Origin: an uncultured Ruminococcus sp.
Lineage (GTDB): Bacteria; Bacillota; Clostridia; Oscillospirales; Ruminococcaceae
DNA: 11,820 bases
Assembly: GCA_946537565.1 (NCBI GenBank)
Contig: CAMNFW010000046.1
Coordinates: forward strand, 1 to 11,820
Direction of reading: 5' to 3'
Part shown: one piece after another, positions 1 to 5,570 of the stretch
Layout of the letters: every line of letters begins with the position of its first letter
Numbering within the stretch: the first letter of the stretch is position 1
Program-made: the position numbers and the translations under genes
The notes under the pieces: generated by a model
What the model was told of the DNA's origin: nothing
Database searches by the model: none
What the model saw: only the letters and a program-made list of their open reading frames with translations

Positions 1-58
1 CAAAAATGTCAGTATCCAAAGGAAAGTAATCAAGTCCCTTTTTTCTTGGACGAGCCAT
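1..58 (-). CDS. N-terminal fragment of a Lin1244/Lin1753-like (DUF4373) protein
   Basis: Only the first 19 codons lie in the window; the gene continues past the left edge. The visible peptide is MARPRKKGLDYFPLDTDIF. From memory, the basic start followed by GLDYFPLD is characteristic of the Lin1244/Lin1753 N-terminal domain (DUF4373), found in replication-type proteins of phages and other mobile elements; I could not run a search. The start is supported by an AGGAAG ribosome binding site (66-71) seven bases upstream of the ATG. A probable broken short gene ends four bases upstream, so the two may form a small operon under the promoter near 276-305. The fragment is too short to judge integrity or function, and the family call rests on one short motif. 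Confidence 0.55.
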   Translation of the reverse strand, partial: MARPRKKGLDYFPLDTDIF

Positions 59-62
59 TTGA

Positions 63-246
63 TCACTTCCTTTTTAATATTTCCTGCCCGGCATTGCTTT
101 TGAGCAGGTTGTTTTTCAGGTTTTCTTCTGCATCGGAATGACGGACGGAACTGCCATTCTTTCAGCTAACTGCATCAGTGAAAACCACAGCAGCTTACAC
201 TGCACCGATACTGTCTCAGCCGTCCGCTCACCGCTTCTCTGTACAT
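63..246 (-). pseudogene. Short gene apparently broken by two frameshifts, upstream of the DUF4373-like gene
   Basis: An ATG at 246 has a strong AGGGGTGA ribosome binding site six bases upstream, but its frame stops after 23 codons (175). The codons after the start continue sensibly in a second frame, with segment RTAETVSVQCKLLWFSLMQL, and then in a third, with segment NGSSVRHSDAEENLKNNLLK, ending at a TGA at 63-65. Both switches are of the same kind, as if one A had been lost from an A run near 235-238 and another near 158-162. Restoring both would give a protein of about 61 residues stopping four bases before the next ATG, a normal operon spacing. I do not recognise the product. It may be a decayed gene, an assembly error in two homopolymers, or, less likely, frameshifted expression. 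The alternative is that only the 23-residue peptide is made. Confidence 0.42.
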
Positions 247-275
247 AAAAATCACCCCTTTCAAAATGTTCTTCT

Positions 276-305
276 ATAATAAGCGCAAAAATAGGCTCCG
301 TTCAA
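276..305 (-). promoter_or_regulatory. Promoter for the left-edge gene pair
   Basis: On the minus strand, TTGAAC (300-305) and TATTAT (276-281) are 18 bases apart. They lie about 30 bases upstream of the ATG at 246, with the AGGGGTGA ribosome binding site between. An A8T6 tract at 326-339 lies upstream of the -35 box and could act as an UP element or curved DNA. The -35 box is part of an inverted repeat described separately, which suggests repression. Confidence 0.5.
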
Positions 306-320
306 CGTTTACCCGTTGAA
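301..320. promoter_or_regulatory. Probable operator: perfect 7+7 inverted repeat over the -35 box
   Basis: TTCAACGTTTACCCGTTGAA has arms TTCAACG and CGTTGAA separated by six bases. One arm contains five of the six bases of the -35 box of the minus-strand promoter. A dimeric repressor bound here would block RNA polymerase, as in phage-type and mobile-element control regions. No regulator gene is in the window, so the ligand protein is unknown. Confidence 0.45.
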
Positions 321-352
321 TAAGCAAAAAAAATTTTTTCTCAATTTCAATA

Positions 353-410
353 ACGCAAAAAAATCCCCTCAGAGCATTCTGATGATACATCTGCTCTAAG
401 GGGAATTTTT
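353..410 (-). terminator. Rho-independent terminator after the lipoprotein gene
   Basis: Arms at 364-376 and 392-404 pair over 13 positions with one mismatch (C370/A398), around a 15-base loop. On the minus strand the stem is followed by a run of seven to eight T residues (complement of 356-363), fitting termination of the gene ending at 499. A shorter T5 run on the other side (406-410) means it could also work on the plus strand. Confidence 0.75.
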
Positions 411-498
411 GATCTCTTGTGCTGATCTGTTCAGCTAAAACTATTGGAGTAAATGACGATCAGGCGAACGCCCTGCCGTCTAAAAGCTGCACACCCAA

Positions 499-996
499 CT
501 ATTCTATTGGAATTATCGGCAGCTCGATCGAACCGTCATCGTTGATAGTTATTCCGCCGCTTATGGTGGTTTCTTCCGGAACATCAGGCACAGTTGAAGC
601 TGTATCTCCGTCAGCTACGGCAGCCTCCTGGTTTCCGGCTTCTTCAACTGCCGAAACTGTACTGTCACTGCCTGAAGCTTCTGTCTTTGAATCTGTTTTG
701 GCTGTGGTCTGCTTCTGAGCAGAAGCTGCCGTTTCAGTTTTCGCACCATTTGCAGGCTCCTGAGCTGTAGTAGTAGGAGCTGCTGATGTTTCGGTGGAAG
801 CAGCCTTTGATTTAGTAGTTTTGACAGTTGTCTGCGTGGAGCTGTTCTCATTCGGAGCCGTAGTTATATCAGCTGCGGTTCCCTTTGAAACCGTAACTGC
901 TCCGGCTGCACTCTTCTCTGGTCCAGATGATTCACCGCCGCTGCAGCCCGTCAGCAGTAAGGCTGACATCAATAATAAAGATATCGTTTTTTTCAT
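499..996 (-). CDS. Lipoprotein with a long low-complexity stalk, function unknown
   Basis: A 165-residue product. The start at 996 is chosen because an AGGAGA site lies ten bases upstream; the in-frame ATG 11 codons earlier would place that site inside the gene. Residues 1-18 form a classic lipoprotein signal: a short KK start, a hydrophobic stretch, then the lipobox LLTGC, so lipidation is expected at the Cys near residue 17 and the protein should sit on the outer face of the membrane. The rest, about residues 20-145, is a disordered-looking stretch rich in Ser, Thr, Ala, Glu and Lys with no recognisable domain. The last 20 or so residues change character, with GGITINDDGSIELPIIPIE, an acidic-to-hydrophobic tail. 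The gene stands alone, with its own promoter and terminator. It could be a spacer or adaptor for something bound at the tail; that is inference. Confidence 0.8.
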   Translation of the reverse strand: MKKTISLLLMSALLLTGCSGGESSGPEKSAAGAVTVSKGTAADITTAPNENSSTQTTVKTTKSKAASTETSAAPTTTAQEPANGAKTETAASAQKQTTAKTDSKTEASGSDSTVSAVEEAGNQEAAVADGDTASTVPDVPEETTISGGITINDDGSIELPIIPIE

Positions 997-1071
997 AGCA
1001 GTCGTTTCTCCTGAATTATTGTATTTCACGATTTTTCCTGATCGCAGATCATAGTGATCCGCTGTATGATT

Positions 1072-1100
1072 ATTATATCATAAATTTTTGTTAATTGCAA
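1072..1100 (-). promoter_or_regulatory. Promoter of the lipoprotein gene
   Basis: On the minus strand TTGCAA (1095-1100) and a consensus TATAAT (1072-1077) are separated by 17 bases, giving a start near 1065 and a leader of about 70 bases. A 6+6 inverted repeat, TATGAT/ATCATA (1065-1070 and 1077-1082), frames the -10 box and may be an operator. Apart from this promoter and the terminator at 1192-1245, I see nothing in the 330-base gap between the lipoprotein and cellulase genes. Confidence 0.6.
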
Positions 1101-1191
1101 TAGCAAAAGTTTTTATGTGTCCAGTGTCAGCTGCAAACGGTGAAGCTTATGTGCAGCAGCCGGACTTGTCAGTCAGCCGCAAAGCTGAGAT

Positions 1192-1245
1192 AAAAAAATA
1201 CAAAACTGCCCGGAGATTTGTTCCACCTCTGAGCAGTTTTTTGTA
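1192..1245 (-). terminator. Rho-independent terminator after the cellulase gene
   Basis: AAAACTGC (1202-1209) pairs with GCAGTTTT (1233-1240), with an inner GAG/CTC extension after a small bulge. On the minus strand the stem is followed by TTTTGTATTTTTTT, ending at about 1192. It lies some 80 bases after the stop codon at 1327. Confidence 0.65.
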
Positions 1246-1326
1246 TTGCACTTTTTTACAGCTGATCTTCATGAATCAGTCATGCCGCAAAGCTTGAATG
1301 TCCGCCGAAATATCAGGGATCTCGCC

Positions 1327-3051
1327 TTATTCCGCTTTTACAGGCAGCTGGCTTATTACCTTTGCATCATACATCTGTATCGTCAGTGCGTCCTTCGCTG
1401 TAACGCCTTCATTTCCGTCAACATCTGAATTTATCAGCGCCTGTCCCTTAAGCTCATATTTATCCCTGGCTGCACAATGCTGGAGTATCGCAACACAGTC
1501 CGCTACAGTAACTTTATTATCAAGATTTGCGTCACCGTAAACGATATCACTGCTGCCGCTTTCAGTGGTGCTGAAATTTACAGTTGTGGGGTAATCCACA
1601 TAAGGGTTAGTTGTCGCAGTTGTTCTCGGCTCGATATTTCCGCCTGAATAGTAGTCTGAAAGGGAAATGCCGTTTCCTGCCTGTCCAAGCTTTATCTCAT
1701 GGTCAAGACTTATAAACTTTCCGTTTTCGTCCTGCCAGAGTGCTGGTTTTACAAGAGCGTACTTATCCTCGTCCCAGTTCTGGAAATCGTTGGTGAGCAG
1801 ACCGCCGGTGTCTCCGGAGTTTTCATTGAAGCACCAGAATGTGTGATGTATCCTCTTCTCGATCATGTAATCACGGAGAATGGTCATCCATTTTGTATTG
1901 TCACCGGTCGGGTCATGGGTCTCGTCGATGAATCCGCCCCACTCACCCATAAACAGCGGTGAGATATTCTCCTCAACAAGATATGCCCAGTTGGTGTACC
2001 AGTAATCGTCAAGCAGAGTTTCACGGGTGAAATTCTTGTTAAACCAGGTCTGCTTCCATACCAGCGGTCCGTAATCATGAGGTGAATATACCAGCTGGCT
2101 CTGATATTTTCCAAGATTAACCGGATAATCCCTCGCTCCACGGAAGTTTCCGCCCCACCATGCTCCATAATAATTTGAATATGGATACGGCGGTTTTGCA
2201 TAATCAAGATAAGCAGAGTTCCAGTCTGCCCCCTCTTCAAATTTCGGATAGGATTCAATTCCTTCCACCATTATCAGCAGGTTCGGATTTGCGCTGAGAA
2301 CCGCCTGCGCTCCACGTTCTGCTGCATATTTCCAGTTATTTTCATCTGTGCTGCTGTCCCATTTTGCAAAGACCTGATCTTCACCGGGTTTTCCATGAGG
2401 TTCATTTTTAAGGTCGATAGCAATGATAGTATCGTCGTCCTTGTAGTAATCTGCCACCCAGTTCAAAGCTGTAAGCCAGTCATCGTAGCTGTAGTTGCTG
2501 TCATACCAGACCGGATACTGATGACCGTTGGAAGCAGTAGTTGCACAGTGAATGTCGATCATTATCTTTATGCCGTTCTCCCGGCACCACGCTACTGCCT
2601 GGTTCCAGATGTCAAAGCTGTACTTGACCTTTCCGCCTTCGATACCTTCCACCGTCAGCTCCGGATTTTTCCATTCATTTACCTTTACCATATACGGGTC
2701 CGGTTCCTCGTTCATCCACTGCAAAAGTATCTGAGTGGACATCGGCACACGCATAAGGTTGAAGCCGTGGTCAGCCATTTCGTTCAGCATCTCGTGCATA
2801 TTTCTCGACCATACTCCGTCGAAGACCTGGGTCGTTACATTGTAGCCGAACCAGTTGCAGCCTGTCAGCCACACTGGGTTGCCGTACATATCAACGATCT
2901 CAGCGTTTTCGTTTACATGGAGCCAGTCATCGTGATATGAATCAATTTCAGCCCTGGTTTTAGCTGACGGCATATTCACTATCACCGCTGATGCAAGCAG
3001 GGCTGCCGATGAAAATGCAGCTGCCGAACGGGTTAACATTTTTAAATTCAT
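1327..3051 (-). CDS. Secreted GH5 endoglucanase (cellulase) with C-terminal dockerin
   Basis: A 574-residue exported enzyme that should hydrolyse beta-1,4-glucan chains and be carried on a cellulosome. The start at 3051 follows a GGGAGGG site by eight bases; the in-frame start 11 codons upstream would swallow that site. Residues 1-34 are a signal peptide. The family-5 catalytic domain spans about 38-450, with WLTGCNWFGYN, RVPMS, IDIHC, the acid/base in LKNEPHG (Glu217), SPHDYG, and the nucleophile in FMGEWGG (Glu370). A Thr/Pro/Ser-rich linker (about 473-500) leads to a dockerin at 505-562 with two calcium-loop repeats, GDANLDNKVTVAD and SDVDGNEGVTAKD. No carbohydrate-binding module is present. 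The NWFGYN region suggests subfamily GH5_1, from memory only; mannanase or xyloglucanase activity is not excluded. It is transcribed alone from a consensus promoter. Confidence 0.93.
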   Translation of the reverse strand: MNLKMLTRSAAAFSSAALLASAVIVNMPSAKTRAEIDSYHDDWLHVNENAEIVDMYGNPVWLTGCNWFGYNVTTQVFDGVWSRNMHEMLNEMADHGFNLMRVPMSTQILLQWMNEEPDPYMVKVNEWKNPELTVEGIEGGKVKYSFDIWNQAVAWCRENGIKIMIDIHCATTASNGHQYPVWYDSNYSYDDWLTALNWVADYYKDDDTIIAIDLKNEPHGKPGEDQVFAKWDSSTDENNWKYAAERGAQAVLSANPNLLIMVEGIESYPKFEEGADWNSAYLDYAKPPYPYSNYYGAWWGGNFRGARDYPVNLGKYQSQLVYSPHDYGPLVWKQTWFNKNFTRETLLDDYWYTNWAYLVEENISPLFMGEWGGFIDETHDPTGDNTKWMTILRDYMIEKRIHHTFWCFNENSGDTGGLLTNDFQNWDEDKYALVKPALWQDENGKFISLDHEIKLGQAGNGISLSDYYSGGNIEPRTTATTNPYVDYPTTVNFSTTESGSSDIVYGDANLDNKVTVADCVAILQHCAARDKYELKGQALINSDVDGNEGVTAKDALTIQMYDAKVISQLPVKAE

Positions 3052-3107
3052 GAATAATTCCCTCCCATTTAATAAATTAATCATAAATTATTCACATTAT
3101 TTTGTCT

Positions 3108-3136
3108 ATTATACAACATTTTTCAACGTATGTCAA
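3108..3136 (-). promoter_or_regulatory. Consensus promoter of the cellulase gene
   Basis: On the minus strand TTGACA (3131-3136) and TATAAT (3108-3113) are exactly 17 bases apart, a perfect sigma-A match. The start should be near 3101, about 50 bases upstream of the ATG at 3051. No operator or catabolite-response element stands out, so expression may be strong and weakly regulated at this level. Confidence 0.8.
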
Positions 3137-3191
3137 GATTCATTTCCGATCGTGCAGTTATTTATCAATAAAAAATAATTCAATATCCCAC

Positions 3192-3220
3192 TTGAAATAT
3201 GCTCAGATATAGGTTATAAT
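3192..3220 (+). promoter_or_regulatory. Promoter of the metallophosphoesterase gene
   Basis: TTGAAA (3192-3197) and TATAAT (3215-3220) are 17 bases apart, followed by a short leader with a GGAGGT site at 3237-3242. It diverges from the cellulase promoter, with about 55 bases between the two -35 boxes. Confidence 0.7.
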
Positions 3221-3249
3221 TATATCAGTAAAGATTGGAGGTAATCAAA

Positions 3250-3912
3250 TTGATCTATGTCACCGGTGATACCCACGGAGATCTGTCCCGCTTCAAAGAC
3301 CCTCAGATAAAAAAACTCGGTCACGGCGATACCCTTATTATCTGCGGAGATTTCGGCTTTATCTGGAACGGCTCAAAAAAGGAAGTCTCCGTCCTGAAAA
3401 AACTCTCAAAGCTCGGCTTTACTATCGCTTTCATCGACGGCTGCCATGAGAATTTCGATATTCTCGAATCTTACCCCACTGAGACCTGGAACGGCGGTAT
3501 GGCTCGCAGAATAGACAAAAATCTTATCCACCTCATGCGTGGTCAGATATATACTATCGAGGATAAAAAAATTTTCACCTTCGGCGGCGGATGCAGTCAG
3601 GATATCGACTTCCGCCGTGAAAATGACTGGTGGGAACGTGAACAGCCTACCCATGATGAGATCATGGAGGGTATCCATAACCTTGAAGCTGCCGATAATT
3701 CCGTTGATTATATCATTACCCATGAACCGCCGGCTGCCCTCAAGGAATGCCTGAATGTTGATGTTTTGCAGCGTCTGGAGCTTCACGCTTTCTTCGATGA
3801 GCTTATCAAGGGCTGCGAATACAAAAAATGGTTCTTCGGAAAATGCCACATCGACAAACATATCCCGATAAAATTCTATGCTATGTTCAACAATGTAACT
3901 CCGCTGAAATAA
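3250..3912 (+). CDS. Calcineurin-like metallophosphoesterase with altered metal ligands
   Basis: A 220-residue soluble protein. The start is taken as the TTG at 3250, seven bases after GGAGGT; an earlier TTG at 3235 lies before the ribosome binding site. Metallophosphoesterase motifs appear in order: GDTHGD (Asp7, His9), CGDFG (Asp34), DGCHEN at 63-68 where most relatives have GNHE, ITHEPP (His158), and GKCHIDK at 197-203 where the usual form is GHxH. The fold and most metal ligands are therefore present, but two positions that normally bind the second metal (the Asn of GNHE and the first His of GHxH) are Cys65 and Lys198. Members of the superfamily hydrolyse phosphomonoesters, phosphodiesters or dinucleotides; the substrate cannot be told here. 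No signal peptide or membrane segment is present, so it should be cytoplasmic. No terminator is visible right after it, so transcripts could run into the small gene downstream. Confidence 0.87.
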   Translation: MIYVTGDTHGDLSRFKDPQIKKLGHGDTLIICGDFGFIWNGSKKEVSVLKKLSKLGFTIAFIDGCHENFDILESYPTETWNGGMARRIDKNLIHLMRGQIYTIEDKKIFTFGGGCSQDIDFRRENDWWEREQPTHDEIMEGIHNLEAADNSVDYIITHEPPAALKECLNVDVLQRLELHAFFDELIKGCEYKKWFFGKCHIDKHIPIKFYAMFNNVTPLK

Positions 3913-3941
3913 TTGGTTGATATTTTACCAGTATTTTTGCA

Positions 3942-3970
3942 TTGATTTAACGAATTATCTCTGCTATAAT
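3942..3970 (+). promoter_or_regulatory. Promoter of the small Cys-rich peptide gene
   Basis: TTGATT (3942-3947) and a consensus TATAAT (3965-3970) are 17 bases apart and lie 30 bases after the metallophosphoesterase stop codon. Transcription would start near 3977 and reach the terminator at 4123, giving an RNA of about 147 bases. Confidence 0.65.
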
Positions 3971-4014
3971 AGAATTATCCCAAGAGGGAAATTCATTACG
4001 GAGGTAAATAAGTT

Positions 4015-4071
4015 ATGTGCAATATTTTTAAGTATCTCTGCCAGCTTTTTAAGTGCTGCGGCGGCTGCTGA
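4015..4071 (+). CDS. 18-residue cysteine-rich peptide, function unknown
   Basis: The reading frame encodes MCNIFKYLCQLFKCCGGC, with Cys at positions 2, 9, 14, 15 and 18, three Lys, and bulky hydrophobics spaced so that residues 3-13 could form a short amphipathic helix. It is far below normal gene-calling limits, but its context is complete: a -35/-10 pair 17 bases apart, a GGAGGT ribosome binding site (4000-4005) nine bases before the ATG, and a strong rho-independent terminator 20 bases after the stop. I do not recognise the product. Five Cys in 18 residues could bind metal or an iron-sulfur cluster, form disulfides, or be lipidated, and the rnf genes on the opposite strand are rich in such clusters, though nothing links them directly. 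The RNA of about 147 bases might instead act as a regulatory RNA with the peptide a by-product. Translation is an inference from the ribosome binding site. Confidence 0.55.
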   Translation: MCNIFKYLCQLFKCCGGC

Positions 4072-4090
4072 TCTGACAGCCCGTTACATG

Positions 4091-4123
4091 AAAAGCTCCC
4101 CTTTTTTCCGGGGAGCTTTTTTT
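4091..4123 (+). terminator. Rho-independent terminator of the small peptide gene
   Basis: GCTCCCC (4095-4101) pairs perfectly with GGGGAGC (4110-4116) around an eight-base loop, followed by seven T residues (4117-4123); flanking AAAA/TTTT extend the stem. On the opposite strand only four T follow, but it may still help stop rnf transcripts that end at 4188, as no other hairpin with a T run is visible there. Confidence 0.85.
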
Positions 4124-4187
4124 CGTATGTATTTTTTTTGGCGGCTGAGCGTTCGCAAACGTCCGGCTGTTTGCTGTCTGCCCTTTT

Positions 4188-4979
4188 TTATGCCTTTATG
4201 CTATGAATGACCTTTACAGGACATACTCCTACGCATACCTCACAGCCTGTGCATTTATCATAGTCGATAGAAGCGTGAAAATCCTTGACGGTTATCGCTC
4301 CTGCCGGACATTTCTTCTCGCACATTTTACAGCCGATGCAGCCGTTTTTACAGCTGAGCTTTGTCTGCTTTCCGTTGTCGGCTGAGGAGCATAAAACCTC
4401 TACTGCCTGCGCCTTCGGTTTTATCACTATCAGTGAATTCGGACATACCGCTGCACACTGTCCGCAGGCAAGACATCTCGATGTGATAACTCTTGCAAGT
4501 CCGTCCTTTATCTTTATTGCATCATGCTCGCATACCGCTGCACAGTCGCCCAGTCCGATACAGCCGAATTTACAGCTGCTGGTTCCGCCGTAGAACCTCT
4601 TTACCGCCTTGCATGACTGTATTCCGTCAAAAATAAACTCCTGACGGGTGGCATTGCAGTCGCCGCTGCATCTTACCATTGCTGTCATCGGCACTACGTC
4701 CTCGGCTGCTGTTCCAAGTATCTCAGCTATTTTTCCGGCTGCATCTGCTCCGCCGGGACGGCATAGATTCGAGGGTGCGCCTTTGTTTATAATGGCATCT
4801 GCATAGTCTGCACATCCGGCATATCCGCAGGCTCCGCAGTTTGCCTGGGGAAGCGCCTCGCTTATCTTTTCTATCCTTTCATCGACCTCAACATGAAAAA
4901 CCTTTGAAGCCACTGTCAGCAGCACACCTGCTATTATTCCGCAGGCTCCTACTATCAATGCTGGTATCAGATATGTCAT
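4188..4979 (-). CDS. rnfB: RnfB, ferredoxin-accepting iron-sulfur subunit of the Rnf complex
   Basis: A 263-residue subunit that receives electrons from reduced ferredoxin and passes them into the membrane part of Rnf. Residues 3-24 form a single N-terminal membrane anchor. Next is the NCGACGYAGC motif with Cys48, 51, 56 and 73, typical of the RnfB domain. A second Cys-rich region (Cys104, 108, 123, 136, 140, 146, 150) precedes ferredoxin-type CxxCxxCxxxC motifs at 169-179, 214-224 (with an extra Cys210) and 243-253. This gives ligands for about five or six clusters, as reported for acetogen and clostridial RnfB and more than in most proteobacterial versions. It is the last gene of the operon, 12 bases after rnfA, with an AGGAGGG site six bases before its ATG. 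Confidence 0.96.
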   Translation of the reverse strand: MTYLIPALIVGACGIIAGVLLTVASKVFHVEVDERIEKISEALPQANCGACGYAGCADYADAIINKGAPSNLCRPGGADAAGKIAEILGTAAEDVVPMTAMVRCSGDCNATRQEFIFDGIQSCKAVKRFYGGTSSCKFGCIGLGDCAAVCEHDAIKIKDGLARVITSRCLACGQCAAVCPNSLIVIKPKAQAVEVLCSSADNGKQTKLSCKNGCIGCKMCEKKCPAGAITVKDFHASIDYDKCTGCEVCVGVCPVKVIHSIKA

Positions 4980-4991
4980 AATCTGCCCTCC

Positions 4992-5570
4992 TTAACTGAA
5001 AAGTCCGGAAAAGCCCATGAAGCTTACGGATACTATTGACGCTGCTATAAGAGTTGCCGGCACGCCTTTGAAGGTCTCCGGTATGTCTGCATACTCCATT
5101 TTCTTTCTTACTCCGGAGAATATCACCAGCGAAAGCATGAAGCCAAGTCCTGCTCCCAGTGAATTTACTATGGATTCCAGGAAGCTGTAGCTGTTGTCTA
5201 TGTTCAGCACGGTCACGCCCAGCACCGCACAGTTCGTGGTTATCAGCGGAAGATATACTCCCAATGATTTGTAAAGCGATGGTATGCACTTTTTCAGCAT
5301 CGTTTCCACCAGCTGTACAAACAGCGCTATTACAAGTATAAATACTACTGTGTCAAAATACTCCAGCTCGTTCGGGACAAGTATTCCATGATGTATAGGA
5401 TATGTTACCATTGTTGCACATATCATTACAAATGTTACCGCAAGTCCCATTCCGGCTGCACTGTTCAGCTTCTTCGATACGCCCAGAAACGGACATATTC
5501 CCATGAACTTTGAAAGTACAAAGTTGTCAGTCAGCATCGCTGAGAGAAGTATCACAAAAAAAACTTTCAT
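4992..5570 (-). CDS. rnfA: RnfA, integral membrane subunit of the Rnf complex
   Basis: A 192-residue, almost wholly hydrophobic protein with about six membrane helices, the usual RnfA size. The motifs MGICPFLG (Cys26) and TTNCAVLG (Cys114) hold the two Cys that, with the matching pair in RnfE, ligate a [2Fe-2S] cluster inside the membrane in known Rnf and NQR structures. RnfA and RnfE are homologous and are placed in opposite orientations, passing electrons across the membrane while ions are moved. Its ATG shares one base with the rnfE stop codon (TAATG), and AGGAGG lies upstream inside the end of rnfE, so translation is probably coupled. Confidence 0.96.
   Translation of the reverse strand: MKVFFVILLSAMLTDNFVLSKFMGICPFLGVSKKLNSAAGMGLAVTFVMICATMVTYPIHHGILVPNELEYFDTVVFILVIALFVQLVETMLKKCIPSLYKSLGVYLPLITTNCAVLGVTVLNIDNSYSFLESIVNSLGAGLGFMLSLVIFSGVRKKMEYADIPETFKGVPATLIAASIVSVSFMGFSGLFS

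Noticed and set aside
1088..1428. Two short plus-strand open frames between the lipoprotein and cellulase genes
   Set aside because: Neither has a ribosome binding site. One runs through the cellulase terminator and the other into the antisense of the dockerin.
2395..2940. A 181-codon open frame on the plus strand
   Set aside because: It is antisense to the GH5 catalytic domain and has no recognisable motif or upstream signal.
3406..3861. A 151-codon open frame on the minus strand
   Set aside because: It is antisense to the metallophosphoesterase, whose motifs are clear in the plus-strand frame, and it has no promoter or ribosome binding site.
4888..5289. A 133-codon open frame on the minus strand
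   Set aside because: It overlaps rnfA and rnfB in another frame, and its composition is unlike either a membrane or a soluble protein family.
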